DNA from: Actinomycetes bacterium
GTDB taxonomy: Bacteria; Actinomycetota; Thermoleophilia; Solirubrobacterales; JACPNS01
Assembly: GCA_023404495.1 (NCBI GenBank)
Contig: JAEYBE010000010.1
Coordinates: 1 to 27,805 of the forward strand
Direction: 5' to 3'
DNA: 27,805 bases
The position numbers and the translations under genes were made by a program. Positions 7,059 through 14,161 of this stretch are shown here, piece after piece. Under the pieces are notes generated by a model. The model was not told the DNA's origin. It saw only the letters and a list, made by a program, of their open reading frames with translations, and did no database searches. How positions within the stretch are numbered: the stretch's first letter is position 1; each line of letters starts with the position of its first letter.

Positions 7059-7754
7059 ATGACCGGCCGTTACTTCGAAACCCTGCGCACATATGGCGGC
7101 GAGCCGGCTTTGCTCTCGCGACACATCAAGCGATTGGCCGCCGCCGTGCCCAGGCTCGGTGCGGACGATGTCGCCGCTCGCGTGCGAGACGCGCTCGAAC
7201 CCGTCGACGAGGACGTCGTGATCCGGATCGAGGCCGGAGTAGGTGACGTCGCGATTGAGCTGCGGCCGCTTCCGGCGCACGCGCTCGAAGATCCGGAGAC
7301 GCCGCTTGCGACAACCATCAGCCAAGTCCCCGGCTACGCCTACCCGCACAAATCGATCGACCGCGCGTTGCACTCCGAGTTGATCGACGCCGCGCAGGCG
7401 ATCGGCGCCTTTGAACCACTGATCGTCGATCATGGCCTCGTGATCGAGGGCGCGCGCACCAACGTCTTCGTCGTTGACGGATTGACGCTCGCGACGCCGC
7501 CGCTCGGGCGTTGCCTGCCCGGCGTGACGCGCGGGGCTCTGCTTGATCGCGCGCCGGAAGCTGGACTGACCCCCTTGGAGCGCGACGTCAGCGTCGACGA
7601 GCTTGCCAACGCCGACGAAGTGCTGCTGAGCAATTCGCTCTTTGGCGTTCGCCGGGTCGGGATGATCGATCGGCGAGCTGTCGGAGGCAAGTCGCCCGAT
7701 CTGCGCGCGCGACTCGCTCGGGCACTGCAACACAAATACGAGCAAGCTCGATGA
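7059..7754 (+). CDS. pabC: Aminotransferase class IV, probable aminodeoxychorismate lyase
   Basis: A 231-aa fold-type IV PLP enzyme. The PLP lysine is K98 in YPHKSIDR. The family signature is visible as EGARTNVFVVDG (E130, N135), then TPPLGRCLPGVTRGALL. Aminodeoxychorismate lyase converts 4-amino-4-deoxychorismate to p-aminobenzoate and pyruvate in folate synthesis. That specific role is inferred mainly from the pabB gene, whose ATG overlaps this stop codon (ATGA, 7751-7754). On sequence alone a D-amino-acid or branched-chain aminotransferase cannot be fully excluded. Length is slightly shorter than typical PabC (about 270 aa), with a compact N-terminal domain. The glutamine amidotransferase partner PabA is not in this window. 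Confidence 0.82.
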   Translation: MTGRYFETLRTYGGEPALLSRHIKRLAAAVPRLGADDVAARVRDALEPVDEDVVIRIEAGVGDVAIELRPLPAHALEDPETPLATTISQVPGYAYPHKSIDRALHSELIDAAQAIGAFEPLIVDHGLVIEGARTNVFVVDGLTLATPPLGRCLPGVTRGALLDRAPEAGLTPLERDVSVDELANADEVLLSNSLFGVRRVGMIDRRAVGGKSPDLRARLARALQHKYEQAR

Positions 7755-9112
7755 TTGACCGCGCAGTGGATCTCTGGGCAATCGCTCGCGAGCTGCCTGA
7801 CTCGCGTGTCGCTCTGCTCGACAATCCGGCCGCCCCCTCGCGCCTGGGCCAGATGTCTTACCTGGGTCTCTTTCCACAAGAGGAACTTCGGGTCGGGCAG
7901 GACGAGAGCCCTGAGCGGGCGCTCGAGCTGCTCGAAGACTTCACGCGCTCGCGCCTCCCGGCGCTGGAGAGCGCGTCCCCGCTCGCGTCAGGCTCGATCG
8001 GCTATCTCGCATACGAACTGCTCCACGCGATCGAACCGAGCGTGCCGGCCCCAGCGGCCCCGCCCGCGCGCGGCGATCTACTTCACTTCGTCCGATTCGG
8101 AGCGATCGTCGCGGTCGACGCAGCGCGAGGAACCACGGAGATTTGCGCCGAGCGGCGCGGGCTGGCCGAGCGCGCCCGTGCACTGGTTGATGCTGCCCCG
8201 GACCGGCGCGAGATTCGACCGCCGGCAAGGCCGAACGGCGCGTTTGACACCGCCGAGCTGCGCTCCTGCGGATTGGAGCCGGTCACGGACCCGATCGCCT
8301 ACCGCCGGCTGGTCGCCGCGGCACGGGAAGAAATTTGCGACGGACGCTACTTCGAAATCTGTCTGTCTCAGGAGTACCGCGGACGCACGCGGGCCGATGG
8401 TCGCGAGCTCTACTCCGCACTGCGCGAGCGCAACCCGTCGCCGATGAGCGCGTACCTGCGGGTCGACGATCTTGAGGTGCTCTGCTCCTCGCCGGAGCGC
8501 CTGGTCGGTGTGACCGCTGCCGGCGAGATCGAGACCCGGCCGATCAAGGGCACGCGTCCGCGCTCGGCCGACGCCGCCGAGGATCGGCACATGGCTGAAG
8601 CGCTCGCTGCCTCGCCGAAGGACCGCGCGGAGAACACGATGATCGTGGATCTCGCGCGAAACGACCTTGGCCGGATCTGTCTGACCGGCAGCGTCGAAGT
8701 TCCCGAGCTATGCGTGGTCGAGAGCTACGCCAGCGTGCATCATCTGGTATCGACGGTCCGCGGCCAGCTCGCGCCCGGCGTCTCGCCGGTGGACGTGATC
8801 AAGGCCTGTTTCCCCGGCGGGTCGATGACTGGCGCCCCGAAGGTGGAAGCGATGAAGGCGATCGCCGAGGTTGAGCGCTCGCGGCGTGGGATCTTCAGCG
8901 GCGCGGTCGGCTGGATCGGCGACGACGGCGCGATGGACCTCAACATCGTGATCCGGACCTTGATCAAACAGGGCCAGACCGTCAGCCTGCACACCGGCGG
9001 CGCGATCACCAGCGACTCCGATCCCGACGCCGAGTACGCCGAGACGATGGACAAGGCCAGGACACCGGCAGAGGCGCTTGCCGCCGCGAGCGCGCGTACG
9101 TTGGCTGTGTGA
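7751..9112 (+). CDS. pabB: Aminodeoxychorismate synthase component I
   Basis: A 453-aa chorismate-binding enzyme. An N-terminal domain (about 1-170) has GSIGYLAYEL, followed by a chorismate-binding domain starting about 180. Characteristic blocks are GRYFEICLSQEY, SSPERLV, the PIKGTRPR motif (263-270), ENTMIVDLARNDLG and FPGGSMTGAPK. Lys at position 266 distinguishes PabB, which uses this Lys as a nucleophile, from TrpE, which normally has Ala there. The product with PabA is 4-amino-4-deoxychorismate. It overlaps pabC upstream by 4 bp and the methyltransferase downstream by 4 bp (GTGA), so the three are probably translationally coupled. Confidence 0.93.
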   Translation: MIDRAVDLWAIARELPDSRVALLDNPAAPSRLGQMSYLGLFPQEELRVGQDESPERALELLEDFTRSRLPALESASPLASGSIGYLAYELLHAIEPSVPAPAAPPARGDLLHFVRFGAIVAVDAARGTTEICAERRGLAERARALVDAAPDRREIRPPARPNGAFDTAELRSCGLEPVTDPIAYRRLVAAAREEICDGRYFEICLSQEYRGRTRADGRELYSALRERNPSPMSAYLRVDDLEVLCSSPERLVGVTAAGEIETRPIKGTRPRSADAAEDRHMAEALAASPKDRAENTMIVDLARNDLGRICLTGSVEVPELCVVESYASVHHLVSTVRGQLAPGVSPVDVIKACFPGGSMTGAPKVEAMKAIAEVERSRRGIFSGAVGWIGDDGAMDLNIVIRTLIKQGQTVSLHTGGAITSDSDPDAEYAETMDKARTPAEALAAASARTLAV

Positions 9113-9954
9113 TCGATCCTGCCGCCGACAACGTCCTGCTGGGCGACTGCCTGGAACTGCTGCCCGAGTTGCCGGACGGTGCATTCCAAATGGTCTACAT
9201 CGATCCGCCGTTCAACACCGGCAAGCAGCAGACGCGTCGCACGCTCGAAACTGTCGCCGATGAGGCTGGCGATCGCAAGGGCTTTGCCGGACGTGGTTAC
9301 GCGACCCGATTGCTCGCCGAGTCTTCGTACCGCGACAGCTTCGACGACTACCTCGAGTTTCTCGCGCCCCGCCTTGAGCAGGCGCGCCGCGTGCTCAACG
9401 ACAGCGGCACGCTCTACTTCCACATCGATTACCGCGAAGCGCATTACTGCAAGCTGCTGCTCGACGAGATTTTCGGCCGCGAGCAGTTCCTCAACGAGAT
9501 CATCTGGGCATACGACTACGGCGCGCGCGCCAAAAGTCGCTGGCCGGCCAAGCACGACACGATCCTCGTCTACGTCAAGAACGCCAAGGATTACTACTTC
9601 GATTCGGCGGAGGTCGACCGCGAGCCTTACATGGCACCCGGCCTCGTGACCGCCGAGAAGGCGGCGCGCGGCAAGCTTCCGACCGACGTCTGGTGGCACA
9701 CGATCGTTCCGACCAATGGGCGTGAGAAGACCGGCTATCCCACGCAGAAGCCCGAGGGAATCATCCGCCGAATGGTGCTGGCCTCAACGCGCGAGGGAGA
9801 CGCCTGCCTCGACTTCTTCGCCGGCAGCGGCACGTTGGGTGCGGTTGCCGCCAAGCTCGGGCGGCGCTACACGCTGATTGACGAGAGCGAAGAGGCGATC
9901 CGCGTGATCGCGGATCGCCTCAGCTCGATCGATGCCGCGCGTGATGTCGCCTAG
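9109..9954 (+). CDS. Solitary site-specific DNA methyltransferase (N4-cytosine / N6-adenine, beta-type order)
   Basis: A 281-aa AdoMet-dependent DNA methyltransferase. Catalytic motif IV DPPFNTG is at 32-38. A variable middle region (about 40-200) is the likely target recognition part, followed by TQKP (212-215) and the AdoMet-binding motif I FAGSGT (237-242). Catalytic motif first and AdoMet motif last is the beta-class arrangement. DPPF can act on N4-cytosine or N6-adenine, and the target sequence cannot be read. The start is GTG at 9109, overlapping the pabB stop by 4 bp. No restriction endonuclease is adjacent, so it is an orphan methylase, perhaps with a regulatory or housekeeping role. 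Its stop codon overlaps the convergent FKBP stop within the tetranucleotide CTAG. Confidence 0.88.
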   Translation: MIDPAADNVLLGDCLELLPELPDGAFQMVYIDPPFNTGKQQTRRTLETVADEAGDRKGFAGRGYATRLLAESSYRDSFDDYLEFLAPRLEQARRVLNDSGTLYFHIDYREAHYCKLLLDEIFGREQFLNEIIWAYDYGARAKSRWPAKHDTILVYVKNAKDYYFDSAEVDREPYMAPGLVTAEKAARGKLPTDVWWHTIVPTNGREKTGYPTQKPEGIIRRMVLASTREGDACLDFFAGSGTLGAVAAKLGRRYTLIDESEEAIRVIADRLSSIDAARDVA

Positions 9955-10505
9955 TTGACGCTCTTCAGGTCGACCACGAAGATCAGCGTTTCGTTGGCCG
10001 GGATCGACCCCTGGCCCTGGGCGCCGTAGCCGAGCTCGGGCGGGATGATCAGCAGGCGGCGGCCGCCGACCTTCATGCCTTCAACGCCCTGGTCCCAGCC
10101 CTTGATGACCTGGCCCTGACCAAGCGTGAAGGTGAACGGGTCCTTGCCCCACGAAGTGTCGAATTCTTCGTTGTTGGACCAGTTGTGTCCGACGTAGTTC
10201 ACGGTCACCTCGTCGCCCTCTTTGGCGGTCTTGCCGCTGCCGACCTTGATGTCCTTCTCGACCAGTTCGGTCGGCGGGTCGCCGGAGGCGTCGCTGATCT
10301 CCGGCTTCGAGTTGGCCGAACCGGAAACCTTCGGCATCACGGTCTTGCTGGACTTGTCGTCGGCCGAGTCGTCGCTGGAACCAGTGTCTTCGGTCGCCTG
10401 AGTGGTTGCGGTGTTGACGTCTGAGTACGTCGCACCCTTTCCGCAGCCGGCCGCGACGACGGCCAGCGCGAGAATGGTGAACAGGAGAATGGCTTTGGAT
10501 TTCAT
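9951..10505 (-). CDS. FKBP-type peptidyl-prolyl isomerase, lipoprotein
   Basis: A 184-aa exported folding catalyst. The N-terminus MKSKAILLFTILALAVVAAGC has a lipobox (AAGC, Cys 21), predicting a lipid anchor on the outer face of the membrane. A Ser/Asp/Lys-rich linker (about 30-85) leads to one FKBP domain (about 90-184). Typical FKBP segments are VTVNYVGH, FTFTLGQGQVIKGWDQGVEGMKVGGRR and PPELGYGAQGQGSIPANETLIFVVDL. The family catalyses cis-trans isomerisation of X-Pro bonds. The ATG at 10505 is chosen because the signal peptide starts there. The last codons overlap the convergent methyltransferase by 4 bp with no room for a terminator. No clear Shine-Dalgarno sequence is seen. Confidence 0.93.
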   Translation of the reverse strand: MKSKAILLFTILALAVVAAGCGKGATYSDVNTATTQATEDTGSSDDSADDKSSKTVMPKVSGSANSKPEISDASGDPPTELVEKDIKVGSGKTAKEGDEVTVNYVGHNWSNNEEFDTSWGKDPFTFTLGQGQVIKGWDQGVEGMKVGGRRLLIIPPELGYGAQGQGSIPANETLIFVVDLKSVN

Positions 10506-10594
10506 GGCGCGTATTTTGACCGATTTGGTGCGATTCCTGTAGCGCAGCGATGTGGTGCTCAAGTTGAGCTTCTTCGACTGCCGACATCGCCTAT

Positions 10595-11191
10595 ATGCCG
10601 CCGCGCCCGAAAACGCCCGACGGATCGGCCTGGCAGCCGGTCTCCGGCTGGGGTCTGATCGCCCTGACCGCGTTCGCGCTGCTGCTGATGCGCTGGATGT
10701 CGACAGATCCGGACGGCTACCTGCGGATTCTCGACGACGTCAATCTGGCTATTCACGAGTTCGGCCACCCGTTCTTCTCGATCTTCGGTTACTGGCCGCA
10801 GTGGTGGGGAGGGACGCTGATGCAGCTGATCGTCCCCGCGGTGATCTGTGGCGTGTTCGTCTTCCAGCGCTCGGCACTCTCGGCGGCCTTCGCCGGGATC
10901 TGGTTCTTCGAAAACTTCCACTACATCGCCTGGTACATGGCCGATGCGCGCAAACAGGAGCTGCCATTGGTCGGCGGCGGCGAGCACGACTGGGCCACGC
11001 TGTTTGCGCATTACGGAGTGCTTGATCGCAACACCGCAATCGCCAGCGTCGTAAACCAAGCCGGATACATCGGGATCGTCGCCTGCCTGTTCCTTGCCGG
11101 CTGGGTCTGGTTGCGCCAGCGCTCAGCCAACGGCCGAGACGATGCGCGCGACGCGGGCGCTGCCCTTGCCAGTGGCCTTGACCGCCATTAG
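10595..11191 (+). CDS. Polytopic membrane protein with HExxH motif
   Basis: A 198-aa protein with about four hydrophobic segments (roughly 19-35, 75-98, 100-118, 150-170). Residues 50-63 read NLAIHEFGHPFFSI, an HExxH zinc-site motif (H54, E55, H58) at a membrane surface. WPQWWGGTLMQ follows, reminiscent of the GG region after the HExxH helix in membrane-embedded metalloproteases of M50 type. Later conserved-looking parts are ENFHYIAWYMADARKQELPL and HDWATLF. I recognise this as an uncharacterised membrane protein family; protease activity is inferred from the motif and unproven. The 3' end overlaps the convergent GGDEF gene by 69 bp. Confidence 0.6.
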   Translation: MPPRPKTPDGSAWQPVSGWGLIALTAFALLLMRWMSTDPDGYLRILDDVNLAIHEFGHPFFSIFGYWPQWWGGTLMQLIVPAVICGVFVFQRSALSAAFAGIWFFENFHYIAWYMADARKQELPLVGGGEHDWATLFAHYGVLDRNTAIASVVNQAGYIGIVACLFLAGWVWLRQRSANGRDDARDAGAALASGLDRH

Positions 11192-11710
11192 CGCGCTGTC
11201 GGCCGTGAAAACAAGCTGATCGAGCGTCTGACCGTGCAGCGGGAAGAGCGCAAACCCGGCGCTCGCTCCCACGCCGCTGCGGGCCGCCTCCGGGGTCTCG
11301 CTGACTGCGCGGACGAAACGCTCGGCCAGCGCCCGCGCGCCGTCAACTTCGACGCCAGGCAGCACTGCAGCAAACTCATCGCCGCCAACCCGCGCGATGC
11401 AGTCATCCTCACGCGCGACTGCGTCGAGCGAATCGGCGATCGCCCTCAGCACTTGATCTCCGACGCGGTGTCCGTGTTCGGAGTTGACCCGCTTGAAGTT
11501 GTCGAGATCGATCATCACGATCGCGAACTCGCTCGGCAACTCGGCGTCGAGCTGCTCCTGCACGTAACGGTTGAAGCAGCGCCGGTTCGAGATCCCGGTC
11601 AGCGGGTCGCTCAACGCAAGCCGCTCGGCGTCGCGTTGCAGCCGGGTGAGCATGAAGCGGTTGAAGTACATCGCCACGACGATCGTCACGAGCAGCGCGC
11701 TGAGCGCTAG
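11123..11710 (-). pseudogene. C-terminal GGDEF half of a frameshifted dual-GGDEF protein
   Basis: This segment encodes one membrane helix (SALLVTIVVAMYF) and a complete diguanylate cyclase domain: DPLTGISNRR, MIDLDNFKRVNSEHGHRVGD, an I-site REDD exactly five residues before GGDEF, and a GGDEF active site. It is in the -1 frame relative to the gene ending at 11707. Re-reading base 11710 joins them as ...LIEI-LALSALLV..., restoring a protein of about 744 aa with the same layout as the intact 755-aa paralogue at 23090-25357. It is therefore best read as the 3' part of one gene disrupted by a single-base loss, a sequencing error, or a -1 frameshift event. Independent translation from an internal GTG or ATG near 11675-11700 is possible. 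The 3' end overlaps the convergent membrane-protein gene. Confidence 0.75.
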
Positions 11711-13356
11711 ATCTCGATCAGTGCGACCGTGTCGGCGGTTGAATCGGTGATCTCGGTGTACGCAATCGGAGAGACCGCAACCAGCAACGGACCGATCAGC
11801 CGCAGAGCGACCAGGCGCGTCTCCCAGAACCAAGCCTGTGAAGCTACGAGCAGGATCAGCAGTGGCGGAACCGTGCTGGCGATTCCGCCGGTCAGCGCGA
11901 TCACGGCGGCGAGCGCCGCGAACGCCGCGATGTCGAGCGCGAGGTGGGTGCGCGACTGAGGCTGGGCATTGATCAGAAGGATCACTGGAGCAAGCAGCAG
12001 TCCGCCGGGGATCACCATCCACCAGGTGAGCAGCGGATCGGGATAGGCGCCGGGCACCAGGAGGCTTGCGCCGAGCACAAGCGCACCGACCGCCCAGGCA
12101 ATCGCCGAACTGCGCGCGTACATCGTGCGGCTGGCGAGGAATCCGATTCGGCCGCCGGTGGCCCAGTCGAGATCGTGACTGGATTCGCGCGTGGGGGCAC
12201 GGTCTCCCTCGTCCGCCGCGTCGAGCCATTTTGGTCGCTCGGGGGCAGTCGCGACTCGCCGCTCAAGGTTGGGGACCGGATGGCGCTTCTCGCCCTTCTG
12301 TTCATAGAGCGCGCGTTCGGCCACATCGAGCAGCTCGGAGAGTTCGAGGCCGTCGCCCGGGTGGACGGCAACCCCGACAGTCGCGTTGAGTTCGACGCCC
12401 GGCATCTCCATTACCGCCCCCGCGCCGCGCACGGCGGCTCGGTAGATCTGCGCCGCCTGCTCGATCTGCGCGCGGGAGTCGGCGGGCATCAGGATCGCGA
12501 ACTCGTCACCGCCAACCCGAGCCACGACCGCCTTGCGGCTGGCTACCCGCCGCAATTGCTCGGCGACCATCTTCAGGGCGTAGTCGCCGCCGATGTGACC
12601 GTGCGCCGAGTTCGCCGATTTGAAGTTGTCGAGGTCAATCAGAATCAGGCCGCTCACGCCGCGCCTACTCCTGCCGAACGTCCCAGTGGAGAATCGCTTC
12701 TTCGCGGCGAGTTCAAGCGCGCTCAGGTTCGCCAAGCCGGTCAAGGGGTCGGTCATCGAGCGTCGGCGGACTTCGTCCAGCGCGCCAAGTGTCTCCGAGT
12801 TCTGCAGATGGACAAGCGCGACCGTCATCGCAATTGTCGCCAAGAAGACAATTAGGAACGATCCCAGATATGGAGTCTGCGATGCCGGCTCGGTGAAGAG
12901 TGTCGAGACTGCGATCGCAACGCCACCGAGGAAAGTCAGCAGCAGAACCTTCGGGCGCACGAAGTAGCCGGCGAACACCAGGGTCACGACGAGGTTGAAC
13001 AGCACCGCCTCGGTCGCCGGCGTGATCTGCAGGAGGATCAGATTGACGCCGAGCGCAGGGATCATGCAGAAGTCGACCCAGAGGTCAAAGCCGCGTTGGC
13101 TCAGTCGCGGTGCCATCAGCAGCGTGATGACGCCGAGCGCCATCGCCGGAATTCCGAGCGCCAACCTCCAGGTGCCGACGTCCTCCGGTGCCGTGGCGGG
13201 CACGAATGAGGCCGTCAGGAGCACGACGGTTGTCGAGAACCAGAGCCCGGCGCCAAGCACGGTCTTGAGCATGCGAACAGAAAGGCCGCGCCGTGGGCGT
13301 GGCCCCATCCTCGGCGCATCCGTGCGCCGTCTGGTCTGCTCAGTCCTCATCTGCAT
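11707..13356 (-). CDS. Membrane GGDEF protein, N-terminal part of a frameshifted dual-GGDEF protein
   Basis: This part is 549 aa. Several membrane helices (about 30-185) precede a first GGDEF domain with DPLTGLANL (203-211), LIDLDNFKSANSAHGH and GGDEF at 282-286. The position of the inhibitory RxxD site reads SRKA, so product-inhibition binding is absent here. A polar linker (about 345-395) is followed by further membrane helices up to the TAG at 11707-11709. The reading frame ends where the next helix and second GGDEF domain would begin; these continue in the -1 frame (11123-11710). Diguanylate cyclases make c-di-GMP from two GTP. The start at 13356 is uncertain: ATGs also occur at 13350 and near 13306, and no good Shine-Dalgarno sequence is visible. 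The upstream HD-domain gene is 102 bp away. Confidence 0.8.
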   Translation of the reverse strand: MQMRTEQTRRRTDAPRMGPRPRRGLSVRMLKTVLGAGLWFSTTVVLLTASFVPATAPEDVGTWRLALGIPAMALGVITLLMAPRLSQRGFDLWVDFCMIPALGVNLILLQITPATEAVLFNLVVTLVFAGYFVRPKVLLLTFLGGVAIAVSTLFTEPASQTPYLGSFLIVFLATIAMTVALVHLQNSETLGALDEVRRRSMTDPLTGLANLSALELAAKKRFSTGTFGRSRRGVSGLILIDLDNFKSANSAHGHIGGDYALKMVAEQLRRVASRKAVVARVGGDEFAILMPADSRAQIEQAAQIYRAAVRGAGAVMEMPGVELNATVGVAVHPGDGLELSELLDVAERALYEQKGEKRHPVPNLERRVATAPERPKWLDAADEGDRAPTRESSHDLDWATGGRIGFLASRTMYARSSAIAWAVGALVLGASLLVPGAYPDPLLTWWMVIPGGLLLAPVILLINAQPQSRTHLALDIAAFAALAAVIALTGGIASTVPPLLILLVASQAWFWETRLVALRLIGPLLVAVSPIAYTEITDSTADTVALIEI

Positions 13357-13458
13357 TTGTCAGCGGCCGAAAAGCCCGCCTCACTGATCGACCAGCCACG
13401 TGCCAGGCAGTGAGCGTGGCCACTCGTGCTGGACGTATGTTCTAGTCAGCGGGGCGCT

Positions 13459-14013
13459 TCACCACTTGAACATCGGCAACGGCGACGTCGGATGCTCGAG
13501 AGTGCGCTGCACGGTCAACTTCACGAGGCGTCGGTGGAAGCCGCGGTTTGGATACGCGCGGCGGATCTCGCGTACCCGTTTGCGCGGCGCGCCGAAGCGC
13601 CGCAGGCCCAGCGAGAGATCGATCAGGTCGGCGCGGCGAAAGATCTCGACCGGGTCGTCCGGCGGGCCTGCCGACCGCTGTTTGTGGTGCTCGTCGATCA
13701 TCCGGTTGACCAGCGGCGTCAGGTCGCTTCGCTCGATCTTCTCGAGGTGGTCGCCGGCCAGATCGATTGAGGGCACGAGGTAGTCGAATGTCTCGTCGGT
13801 CCAGATGCCCAAGTCGTGAAAGACGCCGCAGACGAGAAACTCGATGCGCCGGCTGGGCGGAGGATTTCCCGGATCCGATCCGGCATCGAGCGCGTCGCAG
13901 AAGAGCAGAACGCGAACCACGTGGTTGGTGTAGCCGGCGCGATCGTCGCCCAGCGCCTCCGCGTAGGGGGAGAGCAACTGCGAGACCTCAAGTGCAAGCG
14001 CGTCGTCAGTCAT
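13459..14013 (-). CDS. HD-domain phosphohydrolase-like protein
   Basis: A 184-aa soluble protein with an HD-type metal site. H31 is in TNHVVRV, H66-D67 in CGVFHDLGIW, H109/H110 in DEHHKQ and a late Asp at 129 in RADLIDLSLG. This spacing fits the HD superfamily of metal-dependent phosphohydrolases. The substrate is not evident and no second domain is present. The C-terminus is basic (RKRVREIRRAYPNRGFHRRLVKL). The gene is divergent from the acyl-CoA operon and precedes the GGDEF gene on the same strand. It lacks the HD-GYP motif, so it should not be assumed to degrade c-di-GMP. Confidence 0.75.
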   Translation of the reverse strand: MTDDALALEVSQLLSPYAEALGDDRAGYTNHVVRVLLFCDALDAGSDPGNPPPSRRIEFLVCGVFHDLGIWTDETFDYLVPSIDLAGDHLEKIERSDLTPLVNRMIDEHHKQRSAGPPDDPVEIFRRADLIDLSLGLRRFGAPRKRVREIRRAYPNRGFHRRLVKLTVQRTLEHPTSPLPMFKW

Positions 14014-14035
14014 GCGTGCAGTTCATCACATGCAC

Positions 14036-14064
14036 TTGACAACCCCGTCTGATCTGGGTAAGCT
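14036..14064 (+). promoter_or_regulatory. Housekeeping-type promoter of the acyl-CoA operon
   Basis: A perfect -35 box TTGACA (14036-14041) is separated by 17 bp from TAAGCT (14059-14064), which fits TANNNT. Transcription would start near 14071. The first gene starts at 14162, leaving a leader of about 90 nt that contains the operator palindrome. This is the best sigma70-type promoter in the window. Confidence 0.75.
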
Positions 14065-14077
14065 TCCAATCAAGCGC

Positions 14078-14099
14078 TAAGTGACTGAACGGTCACTTA
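14078..14099. promoter_or_regulatory. Palindromic operator, probably for a TetR-family repressor
   Basis: TAAGTGAC, six bases, then GTCACTTA form a perfect 8-bp inverted repeat just downstream of the predicted start site (about +8 to +29). Symmetry, size and position suit a TetR-type repressor that blocks transcription, as is common for fatty-acid and acyl-CoA operons. No regulator gene is in the window, so the cognate protein would be encoded elsewhere. Confidence 0.6.
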
Positions 14100-14161
14100 C
14101 GGGGATTCATCTCAGATTCACCTTTTACCAACCTCGGGATCAACCCACGACCTGAAGGCTT

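Noticed and set aside
11123..12229. A separate 368-codon diguanylate cyclase gene
   Set aside because: Its upstream half (11711-12229) is an Arg/Ala-rich out-of-frame shadow of the membrane-GGDEF gene; only the part after about 11710 is real coding sequence.
13357..13458. c-di-GMP (GEMM) riboswitch upstream of the GGDEF gene
   Set aside because: None of the GEMM conserved blocks is present; only a weak 6-bp hairpin (GCCACG/CGTGGC) is seen.
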